From Amorphophallus konjac (taxonomy: Eukaryota; Streptophyta; Magnoliopsida; Alismatales; Araceae), in the NCBI GenBank assembly GCA_022559845.1, contig CM040126.1, positions 222,772,641-222,836,640 on the forward strand: a stretch of 64,000 nucleotides of DNA. The letters are read 5' to 3'. The notes beneath the pieces were generated by a model. The model worked only from the letters and a program-made list of their open reading frames with translations. It was not told the origin of the DNA and did no database searches. The position numbers and the translations under genes are program-made. Positions 1 to 9,960 of this stretch are shown piece after piece (position 1 is the first letter of the stretch; every line of letters starts with the position of its first letter).

Positions 1-1
1 A

Positions 2-2131
2 TGGACGAAGGCCGCATCCGCCGCCTTCAAGGACATCAAGGAGCGCATGACCCAGACACCTATCCTTCGACTGCCTGATTTCTCGAAGGTGTTTGAGGTC
101 TCTTGTGATGCGTCGGGCGTGGGAATTGGAGGAGTTTTGAGTCAGGAGTCCCACCCGATTGCATATTTTAGCGAGAAGCTGAATGACGCGAAACTGCGAT
201 ATTCCACGTATGATAAAGAATTCTACGCAGTTGTTCAGGCTCCTAGGCATTGGAGGCACTATCTTTTACATCAGGAGTTTGTCCTATACTCCGACCACGA
301 GGCATTGAGGTACCTCCATTCGCAAAAGAAGCTTAACTCGCGTCATAGTCGTTGGGTCGAGTATCTCCAGCAGTTCACCTTTGTGCTGAAACATAAGGCT
401 GGAGTGGAGAACAAGGTGGCTGATGCCTTGAGCCGGCGAGCATGTTTGCTTACCACCATGAGTGCCGAGGTCATAGGGTTAGAGAAGATGAAGGAGGCCT
501 ATGTTGATTGTCCTGACTTTGGTCAGATTTTTACCACCCTCCAGGCCGGACCCTCGAGGGACCTTGATGAGTATGTGCTTCAGGAGGGTTACCTCTTTCG
601 AGGTAGCAGGCTGTGTGTTCCCCGAACTTCGGTTCGAGATTTCTTAGTGTGGGAACTACATGCGGGAGGTCTAGCCGGCCACTTTGGTCGGAACAAGACT
701 ATTGAGGCAGTGGAGCATCGATTTTATTGGCCGAGCTTGAAAAGCGATGTTGCTAACATCGTGGCTCAGTGTCGTACATGTGCTACGGCCAAGATGAAGA
801 AGCAAAGCTCGGGCCTTTATACGCCTCTTCCCGTGCCTGATGCCCCGTGGCAGGATGTTAGCATGGATTTTATTTTGGGATTGCCACGTACCTCCAGGTA
901 GCATGATTCGGTCTATGTGGTGGTTGACCATTTTTCGAAGATGGCCCTCTTTATCCCTTGCTCGAAGACTTCGGATGCTTCTAGGGTAGCCTGCCTATTC
1001 CTTACTCATGTGGTGTGTAAGTTCGGGTTGCCTCGCACTATAGTGTCTGACCATGATGTTAGATTCACTTCCTACTTTTGGAAGACACTATGGCATATGA
1101 TAGGTACTCACCTCAAGTTTTCCACTGCATATCACCCCCAGACCGATGGTCAGACCGAGGTAGTCAATAGGAGTCTGGGAGATCTTTTGAGGTGTCTAGT
1201 CAGGGACCGCATTGGGGATTGGGATCTCATTTTACCCATGGCTAAGTTTGCATACAATGATTCGGTGAATAGGTCTACCGGCATGAGTCCATTTGAAATT
1301 GTCACAGGTCGTAGGCCTAGGAAACCCGTTGACCTTGTCCCCATGCCTATCCATGCTAGAGTGTCGGAGTCGGCCGAGTCGTTTTCTAGGCACGTTAGAA
1401 GTTTGCATGACGACATCCGTCGTCACATTGAGGCCAGCAATGCACGGTACAAGGAGTTAGCCGATGCCCACCGACACCACCGAGAGTTCCACGAGGGCGA
1501 ATACGTCATGATAAGGGTAAGACCTGAACGGTTTCCCTCTGGAACCGTTAAGAAGTTGCAAGCTCGCGGAGCCGGTCCATTCAGAGTGTTGAAACACGTT
1601 GGATCCAATACGTACGTTGTGGACTTCCCCGAGGAATATGGTATAAGCTCTACCTTCAATGTATCGGATCTTGTTGCATATAGGGACCCAGCGGTGATCC
1701 CTAGTGAGCCTTTTGAGCCATCTCCTCCCCTTGAGAGTGATCCCACACCTGAGTGTCCACTTCCACCTCCAGCTCCTTTTTCACGGTAGCGTGAGCATAT
1801 AGATCGTATACTGGATGAGCAAGTGACAGTTACCAGGAGTGGATCTTACCCGCGCTACCTAGTGCGATGGAGAGGACGGCCCGCTACTGAGGACACATGG
1901 ATCACACATGGCGAGTTGCAGCAGATCGATCCGGACCTTTTGGAGCGATACAGGAGCGATGCAGACCCTTACTCGACAGGGTCGAGTTTCTCCCACCCGG
2001 GGAGAATTGATGCGGACACCCGAGCAGTTGATCGGCGCGATACGCCGAGCCACCGGTACCGCACACGGAGCACGACTCGAGCCACCTCAGCATCTATTTG
2101 GCTTGGAGACAGCCTGGAGACGCCCCCCTGA
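2..2131 (+). pseudogene. ChrA polyprotein, RNase H-integrase-chromodomain part
   Basis: One reading frame runs from the window edge (open at base 2) to the TGA ending at 2131, broken only by in-frame TAG codons at 899-901 and 1787-1789. Order: end of RT; RNase H (about 100-440, including YSDHEAL and VADALSRR); zinc-binding H2C2 segment (about 655-790, ending CRTC); integrase core with D at 865-867, D at 1049-1051 and E at 1157-1159, giving the D35E spacing; a C-terminal domain; and a chromodomain-like segment (about 1800-1960, YLVRWRGRP and EDTW). All catalytic residues are kept, so decay looks light. The last 124 bases of the frame run into the 3' LTR. The role would be copying the RNA and inserting the cDNA; the two stops make function unlikely without read-through. 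Confidence 0.9.
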
Positions 2132-4295
2132 GTCCCGGCATTTATCATATTTAGTTAGACTTTATGTGTGTGTAATTTGTGTTTATTTCATTGTATGCGG
2201 TTTGCTATTTTGATTGTAAGAGGGGCTTATGTGCAATTTGGACCCCGTGGGCCCCACGGGCCCCCCAGGCCCCATCCCATTGAGCCACCTCACCCATGGG
2301 CCCCATGTGGGGTCAGTCAACATGTCAAATGGAGGCTTCTAGATGGGTGGGCCAAGTGGGGGACAAGGGACTTGGAAAGTCCACATTTGGCCACCCACCC
2401 CCACCTACCAAGTCCACCTTCTACTCCTTGGTCCAAGGGCCGCCCCCCTCCTTGTTTTTATATATTATTTTTGTGTGTGTGTCACACTCAATCCAGGCCA
2501 CTCATTCCCATCCCCTAGATCCAACGGTTGCCAATGGATTTGAGATGTAACACATAAATACTTGTAATTTCCCATTTTCATGAATTAATGCCATTTGATT
2601 CAAGCAAATTCAAGAGCAAGGGCTGGTGCGCCCCCCTCCTCTCTCCTCCCTCTCCCCCTTGAAGCTGTGAAGGCTTCCATTCTGAGGTGTGACGCCTCGT
2701 GTATCGGTTCCGACGATCGCCGCCGCCGCCACGAGCCGCCACCGCACTGTCACCACCATCAACGGAGTTCTGCCCGCGCAGTACCATAGAAGCTTCCACG
2801 AATTTCTTGTCTCAGCCACTAGCTCAGATAGATCTGGGAATTTTAGTGGATGTTCCAGAGGTGTCAAGGACATCCCACAAATTTTGGTTTTCCATTCAGA
2901 TCTCTTTTCATATTTTTTGATTTTCATCCACTCTTCCATTTCGGTTCTGCCAGAGTTCTATCTAGATTCATTCCCGCCCTGAGTTTCATGTCTTAGGCCC
3001 ACTTTTTGATTTATGTTGGTTCACCCAATTTTATTGGGGATTCCACCCATCCATCCCTTCATCCACAATTTTTCTAAATTTTTTATTCTCCCATCTCATA
3101 TTTTCTAAAAATCATTCTCATACCCATCTATAGTTCTGTCCACCTGTTCTCAGATCTGACCACTAGTCACCCCACAAATCATAGTAAATCACCACCACCT
3201 CCAAATCAAATTCCAAAAATAGTCACAGTTCCGTGGTTTGATACCCTACAACTTTGAAGAAGAGCTCAAGAGCTGAATCGGAGGTTTACTAGGCGGTCAA
3301 CGGTGGTTCTCAGACAAGTACTCTATAGATCTGAGATTTCGGTTACTGTACAACAGGGGCTTGTAAATTCAATAAAGTTCTGATCCGACCATATCCAGCA
3401 GATCTCTCTGGGTCTATATCGAAGCATTTGAAGAGAACTTTCCAACGATAGCTCATGCGTCCCGATCCGACGTCAGGATTGCTCGCAGCGGCCGTTTTCG
3501 CCGGAGCGCGCGCCGGAAGATAGCAACCAAAATCCGTGGACAGCTAGTTCATCAATTGGGAATCGGGGCCGATCGACCCCCGATCGGTGTTCCCGGCCGA
3601 CCGCCGTCCGTGGAGGCGCACCACCAGGGGTCCCCATCATAGTGGGTCCCACCCCCGTAGATCCGGAGGACAGCACCATCCGTGGGCCCCGCGGGCCCGC
3701 AGAACCCGCCGTTCGGAAAGCACGAAAACGCAGAGTTCGGCACCGCCGAGCGACATCAAGATGTTGCCCGTCAACCCGAGTTGCGTGATTCCCGGACTCC
3801 ACATGTGACCTTTTACCTCCCTACGTGGAGTGGGTCAAATCTTTGTATTGCTGTGATATTGTTTAACCGGGAGTCCGTGATTCGGCCGGGGTTGTCTTCG
3901 CCACGCCAGGTGCGTGGAGGTAAAGGTCTTAACTCCTTGGCATTACATTGCTTAGCTAGTATACGGTCTTAGGCCGCTGTCGAGAGAGTAGGTACTAGCC
4001 CGTGTGTCCATGTCACCGCTGTGAGAGTGAGTGTGACCTGTCCCGTGACTCGATCCATGTCCGGAAGTTGAGTCGGACTACCCTTGACCTCCACCGGTTC
4101 CTTAACCGCGCACGGTCCGCGCTTTCCCTCGCTTGGGACGACGAGTGAGCTTCCACTTCTATTAGCGATGTTTTGCCACTAGGAGCTCGTAGTGTCGGGC
4201 TTAGTGTCTCCCTGGTGTGTGCTGCTGGTCGCGTCTTCATCTAGAGTCCGAGGGTGGCACCTAGTAGTGTCGTCTTCCGTGTCCGTCCCGCATCA
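2008..4295 (+). repeat. ChrA 3' LTR
   Basis: The LTR begins TGATGCGGACACC directly after the purine-rich CCCGGGGAGAAT (1996-2007). The same purine tract precedes the ChrB 3' LTR at 40098. It ends CATCA at 4295, the same end as the ChrB and ChrC LTRs. Length is 2288 bp, against 1959 (ChrB) and 2117 (ChrC). Blocks shared by all three include ATGTGGGGTCAGTCAA near 2310, a CCG-rich patch near 2722, and the segment at 3812-3930 with TTTACCTCC and GGAGGTAAA. The start is placed by comparison because no 5' copy is in the window. Confidence 0.8.
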
Positions 4296-5783
4296 CTTAT
4301 GCATCAAGGGGAAAAGGGCAACACTTCTCCCAAGCAACTTCATTGCCGCAACACAGGACGCGTCTCGCACGGACTTCATGGCATACAAGAGAGGCCGACC
4401 AATCCGAACACATAATGCAAGACGACGAACTTGGCAAAACGTGATCTCTCCAACCAAGGAGAAACCAACATACTTTCGACAAATCAGGAGATCACCATGC
4501 TCGACCTAACCTCCAACCTCCCACACACTGGGGACCGCACCTTCCAGCACTAGGAAAAATCATTACCACCATCAGGTCAGCTCCTCCGACAACACTTACC
4601 AAGTGTCTTGTCGGACCACGATCATCGAATCTCTCGATGCACCACCGCTGCAATTCTGCGAACTGCAAGTCACCACACCTCGAGCACTAACTCTGCTGAT
4701 CGCCAGCCACACACTGCCACAGCAGTTGAGCTAGCTGCTGCCACATGCTCCTCACCTACGCCTACCTCGAACCTCGAACCCATTCACATGCCAGAACACT
4801 TATCGAGGAGCGAAGAAACCACGAACGACGCCAGGCTCGAAGGCTACTACATCTCTAGCCACTGAACATTATTCCCTTGATTATTTTCATGCTAACACCG
4901 ATCCATCCTTGATACTCGAATCCTCATAATATCCATCTTCTGAGCTGCCACCGCGTGGACCACCATGCCCAGAGCCACCATACGAACCACGTTCCGCATC
5001 CGCCAACGCTCATCCTCCATCCCAAATCTGCCGTGGAACATTCACATCTCGCCTACAATCTCGCACAACACATCCAAGAGTGACGCAATGGCCCCAAATT
5101 CCATAATCTAGGCCAAATCCAGGACTAAGACAGTCCATTCACGCGTAGAAACGCAAGACTTAGAGCCCCCTAGAACATCTCTACCCAAGCCTGCCTCGAA
5201 ATCTGCAAAATAATCGACACTGACACATCATTTCTGACGCCACAGAGCATAATGAGAACATCAGGCTCGACAATAAGCAGCTCATCCGGAAGATCTTCCG
5301 CTCATCCGAGCACATCTCTCAACCAGAGCACCAGCTCTCGCACCTTAAACCATGATCTCGATGCCTCAGGGGCTAGACAAACACCAAATTAGGGTGGCCA
5401 AAATGACAAAAACACCTCAGGAGTACATTGATGGCCACTTAGCCATGAACAATCCTCGCCAGCCACCTGACATCGCTGCAAATTCCTCGAACTCAGCACC
5501 ACAGTAATGCACCTACCGGCAACCTCTACCCAACGCAGTACAATTTGGGCCACCACCCATCGGAAAGAAATCTCTCTATCTCATTCCTCAGGCCCCACAC
5601 CGGCACTCTTAACGTAATAGCAACTGCCTTCACAGCGCCAACGCAACGCACTCAAGCTTTCAAGCGAGAAACAAACTGAAAAACAAGCACAAAACCCTAT
5701 GCCAGCTGCTGACTGTACTGGACCTTATGGACTCTGATCACTGTAATTATCTCGAATTCCCATGTACACTCCACAACACACTT
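4296..5783 (-). other. Gyp-m leader region, no gene seen
   Basis: These 1.5 kb hold no reading frame over about 85 codons on either strand and no recognisable domain. By position, just downstream of a primer site on the minus strand, this should be the untranslated leader and possibly the start of gag. Nothing gag-like was found on translating the minus strand by eye. Base composition is mixed, with neither microsatellites nor tandem repeats. Confidence 0.5.
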
Positions 5784-5795
5784 GCTCTGATGCCA
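5784..5795 (-). other. Primer binding site, tRNA-iMet type (Gyp-m)
   Basis: On the minus strand the 12 bases read TGGCATCAGAGC, one change from the plant tRNA-iMet complement TGGTATCAGAGC. It lies 2 bases from the LTR end, the usual spacing. Confidence 0.75.
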
Positions 5796-5797
5796 TC

Positions 5798-6772
5798 TGT
5801 AATGACCCAAGATCCGGATACAGGGAAGGACCCGATATTATTCGAATCCTGGTCCGTCGCACACGAGCCGGAGGGCCCGGAAGGGCTAAAGGATGTGTGT
5901 GTGGGGAGGTATATAGGAATAAGAAATAAAGCAGGAACAACAATAATATAAAAATTAAATAACTAACTACAGAGTCTAATCCAAAAAGCATAGTCTATAG
6001 AAATAAAACGTACCCAATGCCGAGTGAACACTCGGCCCGGCGAGCTGGCAACTACGAACCTCCACGCTGTACCTCTGAACCTCGAGGAGGAACTGCCACA
6101 CCTGAAAAGCTGGGGTGAGCCTCTACTCACTGACTCAGTAAGGGTCCCACGGAACCCTAACCGTAAACAACGACGGTAACTGAAAGCAACAACAACAGCG
6201 AAAACAGCAAACACGATGTCCGGTAAAACCTCAGCTCCACTGCTAATCCTACTATATTGGGAAACACACCTTGATCTCACAGTCGGGGGACCACCGGACT
6301 AACGAGAAAACCCTAGCTACATCGCTAGAAGAAACACCATGACAACGCTGTCGCGGAGGCCTGTCCTTGTTGACTAAGGCCTGGCCCAAGACCACGTGGT
6401 CTGGGAACATGGTCACGACCTCGCTGTCATGAACCCGGAGCCGTCTATGGAAAACCCTCGGTAACGCTACCGAAAACCCTAGACCGTCTCGTGTGACAGG
6501 AGTACTGTCCACTAGAAGCAAGGCCGGATGCATCCACTGACGTCTTAGTCTGCGCCTCAGGTGTCTCCCTCCGGCCCAGCGGGAACTGAGACACCATACT
6601 AGTAACCAAAAAATAGGGGTCTAGTCGGGGTCGTGCTCTTCAGCATGTGTCCGGAGTCCCCGGCCATGTGTGCACACACTGACTGACTGCACGTGTCAGG
6701 CCGTCTACCGGGTTTTCCTCTCTGCCCAGACTCGAGACGCTACAGGGGAGGCCTTACGGTGACCAGCCTACA
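5798..6772 (-). repeat. Gyp-m 5' LTR
   Basis: The primer-side end is secure: in window orientation the LTR starts TGTAATGACCC. The far end is set at TACA (6772) because TGTA/TACA pair as an inverted end; this is weaker. Length would be 975 bp. Reading frames inside it are arginine- and serine-rich with no family resemblance and are treated as chance. Confidence 0.6.
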
Positions 6773-8241
6773 AGCCCCTTTGAAAGAAACTACAATTAGT
6801 ATTGAGGTTAAACACCTTATGAAGTTTCTGATTTTAACCATGGGGTGCTCCCTCTTTCATATTTTTCTTTTGATACCACTTGATTTTTTTTGCAAGAGCA
6901 TTCAGGTGTAGCATGCACCTTTGACGTGAGGATGCACGTTGATTAGATGCCAGCACCCCTAGTTATTCAGTGTAGCTCACCATTCTACTTCATTTAGAGC
7001 AGAGGTAGCAAGGCACTTTATGACTCCATCCACTCCACTTCATTGATGAAGAAACTCGATTTCTCAGTGAGTCTATTACCATTGCTCTGCCTTAGGGCAT
7101 TGAATCTTTAGTACACACCTTTTTATGTGAGGATGCACGTTTATCAGACGCCAGTATCACCAGTTACTCAGTGTGACTAAAGTCATTGCTTTCGTTATGA
7201 GCTGCCCTTAAGAAGGTTTTTAGATTATCATGATGTTTAAAAACAATACTGAAGTAAAGTTCCTTAAACAAAGATGCCTTTGTACTTAAGATGAACTTTC
7301 AGAATTAGGAGGGCATAGCATGTCACAACATGAAAAACTTGTTTAGGTCCATTCAGTTTGAATACATCCACTTTCAAGACCATTTAGCTTTAAAGCTCAA
7401 GAAATCATTAAATTTAAACCAATAATTTTCATGTTTTGGGCAATCATAGAACTCCATAAAAGAAGATTCCTCTTTTAAAGTTTACTCTGATAAATGAACT
7501 CAGCAACAGATAGAAATTCTCCCAAGAGTTCAAGGCATTCAAGGAATTAGGGCCGGCAGCCAGGCATTTGTGCAAGCACATGATGTTCCAAGCAGTTGGA
7601 AACATGTGGCTGATTTCCAAGAGCTCCAAAAGAACAATTGAGAGCTGCATTTTGATGGACTCAACAATGAGCTCAAAAACACAGCAAATGAGTACACAAG
7701 ATATGCAAAAAATACAAGAACACACTTGTGCATTGATACCACAGTTTTGTTGAAGATCAAGTCTCCCCCTCAAAGAATGACTTACAGACATGTTGCAAAG
7801 GGAACAAGGCAAATGATGCTCATCAGACAAGAGTTATCATTGTTCAATCTAAAGATGAGAATTGAACGAAGTGAATAGGAGCATCAGATGAACTAGTGCA
7901 TCGACGTAGGCACCTCAAGGTGTTGACGCACAATGCTCAGACAAAAAGCATGTTTCAGGAAAAATCAACTGCTGGGTCGACTCTGCAAGATCTGTGGGTC
8001 GACGCAGTTTGGCAGACAGTACATTGAACATTCAAATGGATCTGGTTTTACATCAAACCCAATTTAAAAAAAATAGACAAGAATCATGACAAGGCTTTCA
8101 TTTATCAGACATGGCAAAACAGACTATATTCATGCATCAAGAAGCCCAAATCAGACTTGCTTACAATTTAGTTGACAACAAACATTTCTCCTAAAATTGA
8201 ACCACTTGTACAAGAGGCATGCATAGGAGACATGCAGTTTC
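6773..8241. other. Unassigned AT-rich region
   Basis: No reading frame here resembles a known protein. A minus-strand GAGGGGGAG at 7763-7772, followed on that strand by ACTTGATC, resembles AGGGGGAGTCTTAATC inside the SirC LTR near 37555. GTCGAC motifs cluster at 7975-8010. Together these hint at a decayed minus-strand copia LTR or 3' end, but the boxes conserved in the other copia LTRs are missing. It is the DNA into which SirA and Gyp-m inserted, or lies between them. Confidence 0.35.
6915..7174 (+). repeat. Imperfect 60-bp direct duplication
   Basis: 6915-6973 and 7115-7174 are alike, both holding GTGAGGATGCACGTT and ending CAGTGT, about 200 bp apart with roughly 80% identity by eye. The pair is not linked to any LTR edge seen here. 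Confidence 0.6.
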
Positions 8242-8483
8242 TGTTGTGTCCCAGGTTTTGATGGTGTCAAACTATAAATCATTGAGTAAACATTGAATGA
8301 AGACTAAACTTTTATATTGCACAGGTACAAGAGCCTTAGGCACATTCAGCACAAAAAGCATGGACTTGAGGAACTAAGACTCCGCAGAGAAAGTGAAGCT
8401 TAAAGGGGAGAAGCAAATCTGAAGTCAAGAATGAGTTGACTAAATGCCAGCCTGAAGATGCTGTCAAGATCAAAAGTGATCCT

Positions 8484-8735
8484 AACTCGAGTTAATTTGC
8501 TCCTAAGCCGAGTTACAGTTGCTTCACAGAAGTCCTGATATGAAGAAGATCATCCCAACTCGAGTTGAGATAGAACCAAATCGAGTTTCCTGAAGATGCA
8601 AAAGCTGGACTATGAAGCATATGACCTCAAGTCGACCTAAGGCTCAGACAACTCGAGTTGAAGCCTCTTCCAGCACCTGCCTTCACCCGGGCTAGTGTTT
8701 AAGTCGACTTAGCTGATGGCTCAAGTCGAGTTAGA
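8484..8735 (+). repeat. Palindrome cluster in SirA LTR
   Basis: Perfect 10-base palindromes AACTCGAGTT occur at 8484-8493, 8557-8566 and 8650-8659, and AAGTCGACTT at 8701-8710, among several one- or two-base variants. Sireviruses are known for palindromic motifs in this LTR position upstream of the TATA box, thought to be regulatory. The same AAGTCGACTT reappears in SirA gag at 11940-11949 and 11993-12002. Confidence 0.8.
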
Positions 8736-8927
8736 ACGATGGCTAACCAAAATCCCTAAATTGAATAATCCTTCACACGTGGACTCAATGATTGGGTCGT
8801 GGAATTTATGACTTCGAGGAAGAATCTTCCGAGGAGACGAATTGAGATAAAGATCCCTATCTTAACCACCTCTGACTCAAGGGACCCACAAGAATCTTAC
8901 AAAAAGGGGGGGATCTAGTGGATCCGG

Positions 8928-8936
8928 TATAAAAAG
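8928..8936 (+). promoter_or_regulatory. TATA box of SirA LTR
   Basis: TATAAAAAG lies about 200 bp downstream of the palindrome cluster, with roughly 970 bp of R-U5 after it. Confidence 0.7.
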
Positions 8937-9901
8937 GGGATCCTGCTGCGAAGGACGGTGATGAGAAGAAAAAAAGAGATTCGAGGGAGGAAATACAGAG
9001 TGCGGGAGGACATATAGTAGAGAGCAGAGCGTGCACTTCAAAGACGGGTTTGAAGATCTATATCGTAAGGGAGCAAAATCTGGAGGTGCTGACTTAGAAG
9101 AGGCAATTCAGATTGTTCCTACCTGCTGAGGAACAATCAAGCAGTAAGATCAGGCCGTCATCATCCTTGGGGAGAAATTTCAGAACCTGATATGTGTTTT
9201 TCTTTTTGTTTCTTCTGTTTTCTTATCTTCAGAGATTGTGTTGTGAGTTGTGCCCCTTTGGAGACAACGTGTTTCAGATCTTGCTTGTTGCAGCAAAGAT
9301 CTGAGTCTAGGCAATTTTGCCTTCAAGCTGTTAGGCAGCAGTTCTTGTTGAGCTGGATGATAGCTCATTGTCTGCAAGCTGTGTGTTAGCTTTTGTAAGG
9401 GAACGTTTCCCTTGGATTGTGTGTTGTTCTACACATAGTGAAGCTTTGCTCTAGTAGAGCAAGGGGTGGACGTAGGTCAGTAGTGTACGGTGACTGAACC
9501 ACCTAAAAATCTTTGCTTTGTGGCTTGCATTGTGTGTGATTGATTTGTTTCAAATCTACATTCATAGAGTTATTATTTTCAGGATTAAGTTAGTCTTAAC
9601 TGATATATAAAAAGGTGTACTTACACGCTTTGTGTGAGGAGGGTTTCTGGACCCAAACTTCCGCCTAGTATCAGTTTAGCTGGCTATACATTTATGGCTC
9701 TTTGTTTGCTCTCTATCAATAGATGGATGTTTTAGAAATCATTGAACGATTAGATCTCTACTAGTTCTCGATGGATTTGTGAGCTTCTATCTGATTCAGT
9801 TACTTCTGAGTGGTCGTCTATGTGTTGATTCTTTTCTTCAATTTTAATTGCCCAAGAATCTATTCACCCCCTCTAGATCCTTCATTTTGTGTTCCAATAC
9901 G

Positions 9902-9913
9902 TGGTATCAGAGC
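9902..9913 (+). other. Primer binding site, tRNA-iMet type (SirA)
   Basis: TGGTATCAGAGC is the exact 12-base complement of the plant tRNA-iMet 3' end, 5 bases after the LTR end. Confidence 0.9.
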
Positions 9914-9960
9914 AGGTTTATCCCGTATATAGGTCCAACGACCTGGATAGATCAATCAGA

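Larger units (their letters stand above)
1..4295 (+). mobile_element. ChrA: 3' part of a chromovirus-type Ty3 element
   Basis: The window opens inside the pol gene of a Ty3-type element. RNase H, integrase and a chromodomain-like tail are followed by a 3' LTR that ends CCCGCATCA at 4295. RT, protease, gag and the 5' LTR lie upstream of the window. ChrA, ChrB (33541-42051) and ChrC (51851 onward) share related LTRs and, where visible, a tRNA-iMet type primer site. The base after the LTR is flanking DNA, so a target copy (CTTAT if 5 bp) would start at 4296; its partner is out of view. Confidence 0.9.
4296..6772 (-). mobile_element. Gyp-m: minus-strand LTR element fragment
   Basis: A minus-strand primer site (5784-5795) lies against an LTR to its right (5798-6772), so the element reads right to left. 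Its internal region starts at 5783 and is cut by the ChrA insertion at 4295; the rest is left of the window. No coding domain survives in view. The terminus GGGTCATTACA (read on the minus strand) resembles one end of Solo3 (46505-49828) but the bodies do not match, so they are not the same family copy. Confidence 0.6.
8242..9896 (+). repeat. SirA 5' LTR
   Basis: It ends TTCCA, 5 bases before the primer site. The start is set at TGTTGTGTCCC because GTTTTGATG follows, as it does near the starts of the SirB and SirC LTRs. Inside are a palindrome cluster (8484-8735), a TATA box (8928-8936) and a conserved pair of boxes, GGGGTGGACGTA and GAACCACCTAAAAAT (9461-9510). The left edge could be off by a few bases. 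Confidence 0.75.

Noticed and set aside
1150..1746. Minus-strand open frames of 64-107 codons across ChrA integrase
   Set aside because: They are shadows of the plus-strand pol frame and have no domain resemblance.
5798..6772. Gyp-m LTR and Solo3 as copies of the same family
   Set aside because: Only the terminal GGGTCATTACA agrees. The bodies and lengths (975 and 3324 bp) do not match by eye.
9902..9913. tRNA gene fragments at TGGTATCAGAGC sites
   Set aside because: Only 12 bases complementary to the tRNA 3' end are present, directly after LTRs, so these are primer binding sites.
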